The position numbers and the translations under genes were made by a program. A model generated the notes under the pieces. That model worked only from the letters and a program-made list of their open reading frames with translations. It ran no database searches and had not been told where the DNA came from. From Myxococcota bacterium (GTDB taxonomy: Bacteria > Myxococcota > Kuafuiibacteriia > Kuafuiibacteriales > Kuafuiibacteriaceae), in contig JANQQN010000446.1 of assembly GCA_028289325.1 (NCBI GenBank), positions 1-37,114 on the forward strand: 37,114 nucleotides of DNA, written 5' to 3'. Every line of letters begins with the position of its first letter. Position 1 is the first letter of the stretch. This document shows positions 24,698-33,068 of this stretch, piece after piece.

Positions 24698-25138
24698 TCA
24701 GGCGCGGTGGGTCATCCACGCCCCAAGATAGACGCCGACCTTCGCGACCAGGGGATAGATGAGCGCAACCCAAACGGGCGGTCGTACCTGAGTGAAGGCC
24801 TCGACGACCGAGAGGTCGCCAGTGCGCACTTCGGTGTCATATCCGCTCGCGATCATCACCGGAACGGCGATAGCGAACCCGAGCATCAAAACGACATCGG
24901 CCAGCGCCCAGGACGCGCCGGTTGCCGGCCCCACGAAGCTGGCGACGGCCGCGCCCAAGGCCGCGGCCACGACCCCCACTGCGAACACGACTAAGGTCCA
25001 CAACCCGGACGGCTTGAACGACTCGGGCTCGAAGGCCCCCTCGGTCCCCACGACGGCGTACGCCACGGACAGCCCGATCAAGGCGAAAAAGAGCATCGAT
25101 ACACACCCAAAGACGATCGCGACGTTCATCCGGCTCAT
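24698..25138 (-). CDS. Small multi-pass membrane protein, unknown function
   Basis: A 146-residue protein with four hydrophobic segments at about 5-27, 46-68, 76-98 and 117-138. The loop after the first helix is acidic (E-G-A-F-E-P-E-S-F), and the end is T-H-R-A. No family is recognised; the shape is that of many four-helix inner-membrane proteins. The start ATG at 25138 has GAGGAGTGAGG just upstream, which settles it against the longer open frame beginning at 25477. The 259-nt gap to the patatin gene contains nothing recognisable. The patatin-like gene lies upstream on the same strand, but the gap makes a shared operon only possible. Confidence 0.75.
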   Translation of the reverse strand: MSRMNVAIVFGCVSMLFFALIGLSVAYAVVGTEGAFEPESFKPSGLWTLVVFAVGVVAAALGAAVASFVGPATGASWALADVVLMLGFAIAVPVMIASGYDTEVRTGDLSVVEAFTQVRPPVWVALIYPLVAKVGVYLGAWMTHRA

Positions 25139-25397
25139 GGCCTCACTCCTCGGTCGCTGATCCGCCACCCTGGCGTCTGCAGCTCCTCCTTGTTCATAGC
25201 CAACAGGACAGAGTAAGCAAGCGGCTTCGATGCCGGGCCTCCTCGAACAGGAAGCCTGCGCCCCCCCACACTCGCCGTCGTCGTTGTGACTAGGCCGGCC
25301 GAAAGGCCACCGGAGGCCACGATGACCGCCACATCCCCGCCAAAGCCACCGACTACGTCTACGTCGACGCCTATCCGACCTTGTCGCGCCCCCGACG

Positions 25398-26210
25398 CTA
25401 ATGCCTGAGGCGCTTGCCGCTTTGCGCGAGCCGTTGCTTGATCTCGGGCAAAGCTCCCTTCGCGGCGTCGTAGCCAAGCTCGAAGATCTCGATCATCGAG
25501 TCGGTGGCAAAGGTCGAGTAGGTTTCCAGGAGAGACGGCACCAGGAGATAGTCGATCATCGACTCGTCCTGCCGCGACGCCGCGAAGCGGAGGTCCATGA
25601 TCCGCTCCACGATTTCGCGGGGGTTGCTGATGTCCGAGGCCTCGACTGTTCGCTGAGGTGAGACGTTGACCCCGACGATGAAGTCGCATTGATCACGAAT
25701 GGCCCGAACGGGAAGGTTGTCCAGAATTCCCCCATCCATGTAGAGCTCCCCGTCTATTTCGATCGGCGTGAACACGAGCGGAAAGGTCGCCGAAGCGAGC
25801 ACCAACGGCCAAAGCGGCCCTTTCGAAATGTACTCGACCTCGCCTTTGATCATGCAGGTGACCGCGACGCTCAGCTTGCGGGGAAGATCTTCGAAGCGCT
25901 CGTAAGGGACGAACTTCTTGATGTCCCCCACGAAGCTCGTTGTGTCGAACACTCCGGTGATGGACGCCGCGAACCGCTGAAAGCCGAATGCCTCAGTGTC
26001 CATCCAGAAGGTCAACATGTCTTCGATTGCGCAGTCGGCCGCGGCCATGACCCCCACCAAAGCTCCGGCGCTGGTGCCCGCGATGACGTCGACTTCGACA
26101 TCGGCTTCGCGCAGCGCCTTGATGACGCCAACGTGGGCGACGCCCCGGACGCCGCCCCCGGACAAGACCAGCCCGACCTGTGGCGTTGCTTCGCCGCGGG
26201 ATTGACTCAT
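25398..26210 (-). CDS. Patatin-like phospholipase family protein
   Basis: A 270-residue patatin-like esterase/phospholipase. The oxyanion glycine loop is G-G-G-V-R-G-V-A-H (18-26), nucleophile Ser47 lies in G-T-S-A-G, and the catalytic Asp159 in Y-M-D-G-G; this is the Ser-Asp dyad of the family (RssA/YchK/ExoU-type). No signal peptide or membrane helix, so it is probably cytosolic. It acts on acyl lipids or thioesters; in bacteria several members are toxins but the small stand-alone ones are generally housekeeping lipases. The short C-terminal part is helical with a basic end (G-K-R-L-R-H). The start ATG at 26210 is divergent to pyruvate carboxylase with a 219-nt gap. Confidence 0.93.
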   Translation of the reverse strand: MSQSRGEATPQVGLVLSGGGVRGVAHVGVIKALREADVEVDVIAGTSAGALVGVMAAADCAIEDMLTFWMDTEAFGFQRFAASITGVFDTTSFVGDIKKFVPYERFEDLPRKLSVAVTCMIKGEVEYISKGPLWPLVLASATFPLVFTPIEIDGELYMDGGILDNLPVRAIRDQCDFIVGVNVSPQRTVEASDISNPREIVERIMDLRFAASRQDESMIDYLLVPSLLETYSTFATDSMIEIFELGYDAAKGALPEIKQRLAQSGKRLRH

Positions 26211-26429
26211 GGCCGGAGTATGACATCAGTGCTGACAAGAGCGCCGCGGGGCCGGAGAAATCCGCACTGGACGCACCATCCCTCGCGCGACGCTGAGGTC
26301 TACGTGGATGTGGTCATGGACGAATCCACGGCATTGTGGTGCGGCGGTGATAGGGGAGTGGCTGATCGTGGTCGGCCGAACTGGATCCGGGACGGCTGTG
26401 AGCCTCTACGTCCTGTGCTAAGAGAAGGG

Positions 26430-29400
26430 ATGGCCAACTTTCGCAAGATCCTGATCGCGAACCGCTCCGAGATCGCCATCCGCGTCTGCCGCGCCGCCAA
26501 CGAGCTCGGCAAGCGTACCGTCGCGGTTTACGCCGAAGAAGACAAGCTCGGGCTCCATCGATTCAAGACGGACGAAAGTTATCAGCTTCCCACCGGCCTA
26601 GGTCCCATCAAGGCCTATCTAACGATCCCCGCCGTCATCGAGATCGCCCAGCAGTCGGGGGCGGACGCCATCCACCCGGGCTATGGCTTTCTCTCCGAGA
26701 GTCCGGAATTCGCCGATGCCTGCGATGCGGCCGGCATCGCCTTCATCGGTCCCCGACCGGAGACCATGCGGCTGCTCGGGGATAAGGTCTCCGCTCGCGC
26801 CGCCGCGGTGGCGGCCGGGGTGCCGGTGGTGCCGGCAACGGGGGTCTTGACCGATGACATGGATGAGGTGAGGCGGCAGGCCGAGGCCGTCGGCTACCCG
26901 CTCATGCTGAAGGCGAGCTGGGGAGGCGGGGGCCGGGGCATGCGGGTCATCCGCAGCGCGAGCGAGCTCGAGCGCGAGGTACAAGCCGGCCGCCGGGAGG
27001 CGTTGGCCGCCTTCGGGAAAGACGAGGTGTTCCTCGAAAAGCTGGTCGAGCACGCCCGCCATGTCGAGGTCCAGATCCTCGGCGACAAGCACGGAAACGT
27101 GATCCACCTCTTCGAGCGGGACTGCTCAGTTCAGCGCCGGAACCAGAAGGTCGTAGAGCGAGCACCCGCTCCCTACCTCGAAGGCCCCGGTCGGCTGGCG
27201 CTGGCTGAGCTCGCCCTGAAGCTCGCTCGCCACGCCCGTTACGAATGCGCCGGCACGTTCGAGTTCCTGATGGACGCCAAGACAGGAACGCCTTACTTCA
27301 TCGAGGTCAATCCTCGGGTTCAGGTCGAGCACACCGTCACCGAGGAGGTTACGGGTATCGACATCGTGAAGGCGCAGATCCGGTTGGCGGAAGGGGGCAA
27401 GCTCGGTGACCACGAGCTCGGACTGCCGTCGCAGGAGCAGGTGAGATTGCACGGCCACGCCCTCCAATGCCGGATCACGACCGAGGACCCCCTGAACGCG
27501 TTTGTTCCCGACTATGGCCGCATCACCGCCTACCGTGGCTCCACCGGCTTCGGTGTTCGACTGGACGGCGGCACCGCCTACTCGGGGGCCATCATCACCC
27601 GGCACTACGATTCTCTGCTCGAGAAGGTGACGGCCTGGGCCCCCACCGAGTCGGAGGCCATCGCCCGTATGGATCGCGCGCTGCGCGAGTTCAGGATTCG
27701 CGGAGTGGCGACGAATCTGGCTTTCCTATGGAACGTCATCAACCACGAGCATTTTCGTAAGGCCACGTACACCACGCGCTTCATCGATGATCACCCCGAG
27801 CTGTTCGATATCCCGGCGCGCAAGGACAGCGCGACTCGGTTGTTGAACTACATCGCTGACATCACCGTGAACGGGCATCCCGAAGTAGAGGGGCGCGCGC
27901 TGCCGCCGGAGCAAATCAACGCCCCCAAGATTCCCGAATGCCCGGCCGACCCGCCGCCGGCGGGGCTCAAGCAGCTGCTCGATGACAAGGGCCCTCAGGC
28001 GGTCGCGGATTGGATGCAGAAGCAACCTCGCTTGCTGATTACTGATACCACTTTGCGCGACGCGCACCAGTCTCTACTCGCGACCCGCATGCGCACCTTC
28101 GACATGCTGGCTATCGCTGGCGCATACAGCCACAAGCTGCCGGGGCTCTTTTCAGTGGAGTGTTGGGGAGGCGCCACCTTCGACGTCGCGATGCGTTTCC
28201 TGCAGGAGTGTCCTTGGGACCGTCTCCGTGCGTTACGCCAGCGAATGCCGAATCTCCTCCTTCAGATGCTGCTGAGGGCTTCGAACGGCGTAGGGTACAC
28301 CAACTACCCCGACAACGTGGTTCGCCGGTTCACTCTGCAGGCGGCGAAGTCAGGGGTGGACGTCTTTCGAATCTTCGACTCCCTCAACTGGGTCGAAAAT
28401 ATGCGGGTCGCCATCGACGCAGTGCTGGAGAGCAACAAGATCTGCGAGGGGGCCATCTGCTATACCGGAGACATCCTCGACCCCAAGCGGCGCAAGTACG
28501 ATCTCGATTACTACGTAAAGATGGCCCGTGACCTCAAGGCGGCCGGGGTCCATATCATCGGCCTCAAAGACATGGCCGGGCTTCTCAAACCGGCGGCCGC
28601 CCGGATCCTGTTCAAGGCGCTCAAGGAAGAAACGGGTCTTCCGCTGCACTTTCACACCCACGACACGAGCGGGATCTCGGCGGCTACCGTGCTCGCCGCC
28701 GCCGAAGCGGGGATCGATGCTGCGGATGCGGCGATGGACAGCCTGTCTGGGATGACCGCCCAACCCAACCTGGGCTCGATCGTTGCTGCGCTTCGCAACA
28801 CCGACCGAGACACGGGACTCAACTGGGAGGCGATCCGAGGCATCTCCGACTACTGGAAGCGGGTTCGCGAGGGTTACGCGGCCTTCGAGGCCGACATCAA
28901 GGCGGGCGCATCCGAAGTTTACCTGCACGAGATGCCCGGCGGGCAGTTCACCAACCTCCAGGTGCAGGCGCGGGCGCTCGGTTTGGCCGAGCGATGGCCG
29001 GAGGTCGCCAACACCTACGCCGAGGTCAACCAGATGTTTGGAGACATCGTGAAGGTCACCCCGTCCTCGAAGGTGGTGGGCGATATGGCCTTGGCCATGG
29101 TCTCCGCCGGCCTCACCCGAGCCGACGTGGAGGACTCGGAGCGGGAAGTCGCTTTCCCCGACTCGGTCGTCGGCTTCTTCCGCGGCGACCTCGGTCAGCC
29201 TCCCGGCGGGTTCCCCGAGGCGCTGCAGGCCAAGGTTCTCAAAGGGGCCGAGGCTCGGACCCAACGCCCGGGCGTCACTTTGCCCCCTGCGGATCTCGAG
29301 GCCGAACGAGAGAAGGTTGAGGCCGCGGTCGAGCGCAAAGTCGATGATGAAGAGCTCGCTTCGTACCTCATGTATCCCAAGGTGTTCGTCGACTACGCCC

Positions 29401-29879
29401 GCCGGCAGGCCAGATACGGCAACGTGGACGTCCTGCCGACCAAGGTCTTCTTTTACGGGATGAAGGTCGGCGAGGGGATCACGGTCGACCTCGAGCGCGG
29501 AAAGACCTTGGTCGTCGACTGCGTAGCCGTCGGCGAGACCGACGAGGAGGGTTACGTCCGGGTCTTCTTCGAGTTGAACGGGGCCCCCCGCAGCGCGCGA
29601 GTGCCGGATCGCAAGGCTACGAACATTACGAGCAAGCACCCCAAGGCCGACCCGAATGACCGCAGCCACGTGCCCTCACCCATGCCCGGCACCGTCGGTT
29701 CGGTGGCGGTGCAAGCCGGCCATCAGGTCAAGGCCGGTGACCTTCTGCTCGTCATCGAGGCGATGAAGATGGAGACCGCGATCAGCGCCGAGCACGACGG
29801 GGTCGTGCGCAAGGTCAACGTGTCGGCGGGCAGTCAGGTCGACGCCAAAGACCTTCTGCTCGAACTCGAGCCCGCCTGA
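26430..29879 (+). CDS. pyc: Pyruvate carboxylase
   Basis: A 1149-residue multidomain enzyme converting pyruvate, bicarbonate and ATP to oxaloacetate. Domain order: biotin carboxylase (1 to about 460; ATP-grasp loop A-S-W-G-G-G-G-R-G-M near 158 and E-V-N-P-R-V-Q-V-E-H), a pyruvate carboxyltransferase domain (about 530-800; T-D-T-T-L-R-D-A-H-Q-S with Asp539, metal ligands in H-F-H-T-H-D at 740-745, carbamylated Lys713 in G-L-K-D-M-A-G), an allosteric/linker segment, and a C-terminal biotinyl domain with biotin site Lys1113 in E-A-M-K-M-E-T. All key residues are present and length is normal for the single-chain form. The start ATG at 26430 follows AAGAGAAGGG; the frame is open further upstream but runs antisense through the patatin gene. 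Role: anaplerosis. Confidence 0.98.
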   Translation: MANFRKILIANRSEIAIRVCRAANELGKRTVAVYAEEDKLGLHRFKTDESYQLPTGLGPIKAYLTIPAVIEIAQQSGADAIHPGYGFLSESPEFADACDAAGIAFIGPRPETMRLLGDKVSARAAAVAAGVPVVPATGVLTDDMDEVRRQAEAVGYPLMLKASWGGGGRGMRVIRSASELEREVQAGRREALAAFGKDEVFLEKLVEHARHVEVQILGDKHGNVIHLFERDCSVQRRNQKVVERAPAPYLEGPGRLALAELALKLARHARYECAGTFEFLMDAKTGTPYFIEVNPRVQVEHTVTEEVTGIDIVKAQIRLAEGGKLGDHELGLPSQEQVRLHGHALQCRITTEDPLNAFVPDYGRITAYRGSTGFGVRLDGGTAYSGAIITRHYDSLLEKVTAWAPTESEAIARMDRALREFRIRGVATNLAFLWNVINHEHFRKATYTTRFIDDHPELFDIPARKDSATRLLNYIADITVNGHPEVEGRALPPEQINAPKIPECPADPPPAGLKQLLDDKGPQAVADWMQKQPRLLITDTTLRDAHQSLLATRMRTFDMLAIAGAYSHKLPGLFSVECWGGATFDVAMRFLQECPWDRLRALRQRMPNLLLQMLLRASNGVGYTNYPDNVVRRFTLQAAKSGVDVFRIFDSLNWVENMRVAIDAVLESNKICEGAICYTGDILDPKRRKYDLDYYVKMARDLKAAGVHIIGLKDMAGLLKPAAARILFKALKEETGLPLHFHTHDTSGISAATVLAAAEAGIDAADAAMDSLSGMTAQPNLGSIVAALRNTDRDTGLNWEAIRGISDYWKRVREGYAAFEADIKAGASEVYLHEMPGGQFTNLQVQARALGLAERWPEVANTYAEVNQMFGDIVKVTPSSKVVGDMALAMVSAGLTRADVEDSEREVAFPDSVVGFFRGDLGQPPGGFPEALQAKVLKGAEARTQRPGVTLPPADLEAEREKVEAAVERKVDDEELASYLMYPKVFVDYARRQARYGNVDVLPTKVFFYGMKVGEGITVDLERGKTLVVDCVAVGETDEEGYVRVFFELNGAPRSARVPDRKATNITSKHPKADPNDRSHVPSPMPGTVGSVAVQAGHQVKAGDLLLVIEAMKMETAISAEHDGVVRKVNVSAGSQVDAKDLLLELEPA

Positions 29880-29921
29880 TCGCAAGTCAGACTGCGCTTC
29901 GCGGACGTGTTCGAAGGGCGG

Positions 29922-30470
29922 TCAGAGTCGGTAGCGGCAGCGGCGAATGAAAGCGCCGAAGCGGTCTAGCCAGGGCTTGCGACCCGCTGGATAAACGGTC
30001 ATTGCGATCCCACAGTCCAACCTCGCCACTCGGTTGAGGACTGAAGGGCCGATCACGTATTCGATCCGCGGGTGGCGGATTCCGCTCTCGAATCCCACAT
30101 TCAGGGTCCGAGCCTCGGCGTTCCTGAATTGGGTACGCGCGCCTTCCATCAGATTCTCGACGAGGTCCAACAGCTGGACGATCGTGGCCTCCGGATCTGT
30201 CGAGTGTCGGCCGACCTCGAACGAGGCGTAGTTCAGCTCGCCCTCTCGCGAATCGCGCAGCACGATGTGTTGGCGCCCGAACGCTTCGACGATGGCATCG
30301 AGCGAGTCGCGGGACGTGAGCTCGAGGTCGACGTTCAAGAAGCGCGGGGCTGACTCCTCCCGCGTCACGTAACGCCACGAAAGCACGGACGGATGCTTCG
30401 CATAAGCGCTCAGCTTCGGCACATGATGCGCCTCACGTGATGTGCTTGAGCTGGCCCATGCAGCAGTCAT
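29922..30470 (-). CDS. Conserved-looking hypothetical protein
   Basis: A 182-residue soluble protein without signal or membrane segment. It shows a clear alternation of predicted strands and helices, such as F-L-N-V-D-L-E-L-T-S-R-D-S-L-D, A-T-I-V-Q-L-L-D-L-V-E-N-L and L-N-V-G-F-E-S-G; composition and third-position GC are those of a real gene. I cannot assign a family; the layout is somewhat like DUF4279 proteins, but no defining motif is seen. The start is ambiguous: the ATG at 30470 has GGAG 7 nt upstream, while a GTG at 30422 has GAGG 8 nt upstream and begins V-P-K-L-S-A-Y. It lies convergent to pyruvate carboxylase, 42 nt apart, and divergent to the PD40 gene. Confidence 0.72.
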   Translation of the reverse strand: MTAAWASSSTSREAHHVPKLSAYAKHPSVLSWRYVTREESAPRFLNVDLELTSRDSLDAIVEAFGRQHIVLRDSREGELNYASFEVGRHSTDPEATIVQLLDLVENLMEGARTQFRNAEARTLNVGFESGIRHPRIEYVIGPSVLNRVARLDCGIAMTVYPAGRKPWLDRFGAFIRRCRYRL

Positions 30471-30546
30471 CGACGGGCTCCGGAGTGTTCAAATCATCGA
30501 GTCGGCTCTTGTCGCATTTACGGATAGATAGTGCTCTAGTCCGAGC

Positions 30547-31464
30547 ATGCGCTTCCTTGTTCTCTGCGCCTTTCTAGTATCGACGACCGCGTATGCTCAG
30601 GATTGGCCGACCTTGAAGGGGCCCTATCTGGGGCAAAAGCCTCCCGGGATGACGCCCGAGGTGTTCGCCCCCGGCATCATTTCCCTCGATGGTGAGCGAG
30701 AGCTCAACACGGTGTTCTCGCCCGATGGCCGGATCTTCATGTTCAGCCGCCAGATCAATGGCACGTTCAAGATGTACTTCAGCGCCCAGAACGACGATGG
30801 GGTGTGGTCTCGACCGCGGCTCGCCGGGCCTTCGCGCACCTATCCTGGCCACTCGGACGTCGACATGATGTTCGCTCCCGGCGGGAAACGGGTGTACTTC
30901 ATCTCCGACCGCCCGCTGCCGGGCTACTCGCTGGATCGCCACAACATCTGGTACTCGGACTTCGGCCCCCATGGCTTGCTCACACCCGTCGCCCTCGGCC
31001 CCCATATCAATGGCCCGGATCACGAGCTGTATCCGATGCTCGTGGGCGACGGCAGCCTGTACTTCTCGAGCCATCGGGCCGATACCAAAGGCCGATGGGA
31101 CAGCTACCGCGCACAGTTTCGTGACGGTCGCTTCGATACTCCAGTAAATCTGGGGCCTGCGATCAACACCGAGCACGCGGAAGGCGACATCTTCGTCAAT
31201 GCTGACGAGACCATTCTCATTCACAACGCCTCAGGCCGACCCGACAGCCTGGGGCAGGGCGATCTGTACGTGAGCTTTGCGAAACCGGGTGGCCCGTGGA
31301 GCGACGACGTTCATATGGGCAAGGTGATCAATACGAAGGCCAATGAGTACTGCCCGCAGCTGACCCCAGACGGGAAATACTTTTTCTTTACGCGCGGCAA
31401 CGAACTCATGTGGGTTGATGCGAAGGTGTTGAGGCAGTTCAAGAAGAGTTCCGACAAGAAATAA
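30547..31464 (+). CDS. Exported PD40/TolB-like beta-propeller protein
   Basis: A 305-residue protein with a cleavable signal peptide (hydrophobic to Ala17, A-Y-A then Gln18). The mature part consists of PD40-type repeats, each with the S-P-D-G-R-x-x-x-F/Y-S turn: F-S-P-D-G-R near 57-62, F-A-P-G-G-K-R-V-Y-F near 108-117, L-V-G-D-G-S-L-Y-F-S near 165-174, V-N-A-D-E-T-I-L-I-H near 217-226 and L-T-P-D-G-K-Y-F-F-F near 276-285, so a five- or six-bladed propeller is expected. Such domains bind proteins or sugars in the periplasm or outside the cell. No catalytic residue is evident. The gene is followed within 2 nt by a truncated LysR frame. Confidence 0.85.
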   Translation: MRFLVLCAFLVSTTAYAQDWPTLKGPYLGQKPPGMTPEVFAPGIISLDGERELNTVFSPDGRIFMFSRQINGTFKMYFSAQNDDGVWSRPRLAGPSRTYPGHSDVDMMFAPGGKRVYFISDRPLPGYSLDRHNIWYSDFGPHGLLTPVALGPHINGPDHELYPMLVGDGSLYFSSHRADTKGRWDSYRAQFRDGRFDTPVNLGPAINTEHAEGDIFVNADETILIHNASGRPDSLGQGDLYVSFAKPGGPWSDDVHMGKVINTKANEYCPQLTPDGKYFFFTRGNELMWVDAKVLRQFKKSSDKK

Positions 31465-31466
31465 CC

Positions 31467-31835
31467 GTGTTTACGTCGACCAAGCTGAAGCAGGTCGTGG
31501 AGATCGATCGCGCGGGTTCGTTGCCGGCGGCGGCGAAGGCCATGCACATCAGCCAGTCCACCCTGACGAAGGTAGTGGCTGACGTGGAGAGCGAGCTTGG
31601 ATTCAACCTTCTTCTTCGGACCGCACGCGGCGTGGTGACGACGCCGGAAGGCCGAGAGTTCCTGAACCGGGCGGCTCGGATCGTGGCCGACCTCGACATG
31701 TTGGTCCAAGACACGAAGGCTCAGCGATCCGCACGCCATCTGATGGTGAGGATCGGCATTTCGCCGGCTTCACAGGAAGGCCTGTTCATGAACGCGAAGA
31801 TCGCGGTCGGCCAGCCTTCGTCGATCAATGCATGA
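31467..31835 (+). pseudogene. LysR family regulator, N-terminal fragment
   Basis: Opening from a GTG two nucleotides after the preceding stop, residues 1 to about 105 are a LysR helix-turn-helix domain: A-G-S-L-P-A-A-A-K-A-M-H-I-S-Q-S-T-L-T-K-V-V, then L-L-L-R-T-A-R-G-V-V-T-T-P-E-G. The linker helix follows, and the frame reaches R-I-G-I-S-P-A-S-Q-E-G, where the effector-binding domain should begin. It then stops after 122 residues, whereas LysR regulators have about 300. The last residues run into the acyl-CoA dehydrogenase remnant that follows, so the rest has been lost by deletion. A truncated DNA-binding fragment could still be translated but effector response would be absent. Confidence 0.72.
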
Positions 31836-32058
31836 CCATTCTCGTGCAAGATAGGCTGACGACGACGGACGCCGCGACCGCCAAGTATTGGTGTCGCGAG
31901 ATGGCGTTCGAGGTGGCGGACCAGGCAGTCCAGATGCACGGCGGTTATGCTACATGCTCGAGTATCCGGTCACCCGCGCTTTTGCCGACATTCGAGGCCA
32001 CCGCATCTAAGGGGGCGCCAATGAAATCATGAAGGAGATCATCCCTCGTTCATTGTGA
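31832..32058 (+). pseudogene. Acyl-CoA dehydrogenase, C-terminal remnant with frameshift and nonsense
   Basis: The first frame encodes T-T-T-D-A-A-T-A-K-Y-W-C-R-E-M-A-F-E-V and then V-Q-M-H-G-G-Y, the typical end of the acyl-CoA dehydrogenase helical domain. After the H-G-G-Y codon the expected G-Y-M-L-E-Y-P-V continues in another frame: one G is missing at about 31950. In the new frame R-A-F-A-D-I-R-G-H-R-I is followed by TAA (32008-32010) where the family has Tyr, and then G-G-A-N-E-I-M-K-E-I-I ends at TGA 32056-32058. Two small lesions in otherwise well-kept sequence suggest recent decay; the N-terminal and FAD-binding parts are absent. Confidence 0.75.
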
Positions 32059-32112
32059 TGCGTGTCGACCACTTGGCGAAGGCAGCGGGGCCCCGCGATA
32101 GGGCGCGTGCGC

Positions 32113-32196
32113 TCAACGCGCCAGTTCCTTGGAGATGGTATCGAGGACCTCCAACCAGCTCGGCGTATCCCGGTTCTGCTTCCATGCCGGTGTAGA
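32113..32196 (-). pseudogene. Short C-terminal remnant of an unknown protein
   Basis: Within the gap 32059-32426 the minus strand encodes S-T-P-A-W-K-Q-N-R-D-T-P-S-W-L-E-V-L-D-T and seven more residues to a TGA, with GC-rich third positions and a natural composition. An in-frame TAA directly precedes it (32197-32199), and the frame before that (S-D-A-D-G-R-I) also looks partly coding. It seems to be the tail of a degraded gene, not identified. Nothing else is seen in this gap. Confidence 0.3.
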
Positions 32197-32426
32197 TTAT
32201 GCGGGGCGCGCTCGGCGATGGCTGATACGCCCGTCGGCGTCGCTGAGCTGCGCGGATGCGCAGCCGACGTTCAAGGTGCACGCCGGAACAAGCAATGGCG
32301 CCGAGCTCTCCTGAGCCTTCCGCTGGTCATCCCTGGCCGGCGTGGATGTCGCATGTCGGTGGCAGCGGACCGCGAAACTGGGCGATGACCGGAGCCTCGA
32401 TGCACGCGACGTGCTAAGGTCTGGGT

Positions 32427-32998
32427 GTGGGTAAGCCGCGAAAAACCGGTGCGACGTACCAGGACGTGCTGGACGCTCCGGAGCACATGCTCGCGGAGCT
32501 CGTGTCTGGGGAGCTGTATCTGCAGCCGCGTCCCGCCGCGCGACATGTGCTGAGTTCGAGCCGCATCGGTGGTCTTTTGACCCCCCTTTCGAGTTGGGCC
32601 GCGGTGGACCGGGTGGATGGACGATCCTCGATGAACCTGAGCTGCACTTCGGCGAAGACGTCCTGGTCCCCGACCTGGCCGGTTGGCGGTCGGCGGCCGC
32701 GGCGGCGCTTGATTGGGAGCTCGCCTACTTCGAGGTCACGCCTCAGTGGGTGTGCGAGGTGTTGTCTCCGAGTACCGCCCGTCGCGACCGGATCCTTAAG
32801 CTCGACGTTTACCACTCAAATCGGATCGAATGGGCCTGGCTCGTCGATCCCGGCGAGCAGACGGTCGAGGTCTATTCGTGGTCGGAGAGCGGATGGGTCC
32901 GGACCCAGACGGCGACGGGGAGCGAACCCGCCGCGCTAGAGCCATTTGCCGCTGTTCCCCTTGAGCTAGCCCTCGTTTGGCCACCGACAAAGTCCTGA
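32427..32998 (+). pseudogene. Uma2 (DUF820) family endonuclease, frameshifted
   Basis: Uma2 proteins are PD-(D/E)xK-fold nucleases of unknown role, common and often duplicated. The first frame from GTG 32427 gives T-Y-Q-D-V-L-D-A-P-E-H-M-L-A-E-L-V-S-G-E and L-Q-P-R-P-A-A-R-H, the usual N-terminus, up to G-G-L-L-T-P-L. The remainder, L-G-R-G-G-P-G-G-W-x-I-L-D-E-P-E-L-H, V-L-V-P-D-L-A-G-W-R, and C-E-V-L-S-P-S-T with the downstream Lys, lies one frame over. The shift falls in a run of six C followed by three T near 32580-32588; one extra base there would restore a protein of about 190 residues with the complete active site. It may be a real lesion or a homopolymer error in the assembly. Confidence 0.8.
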
Positions 32999-33068
32999 CG
33001 CCGTCACCCGACGCTGTGAACCCATCGCGGGGATCCGCCCGCGCTCAGGTCGATCTCGCCGGCCGCGA

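Noticed and set aside
25689..26429. N-terminal extension of pyruvate carboxylase by 247 codons
   Set aside because: It would run antisense through the patatin gene. The family begins with a short N-terminus before the biotin carboxylase strand, exactly as from the ATG at 26430.
28350..29669. A 439-codon open frame antisense to pyruvate carboxylase
   Set aside because: All residues of pyruvate carboxylase are intact in the plus frame. The antisense product has no recognisable fold and mirrors the codon structure of the real gene.
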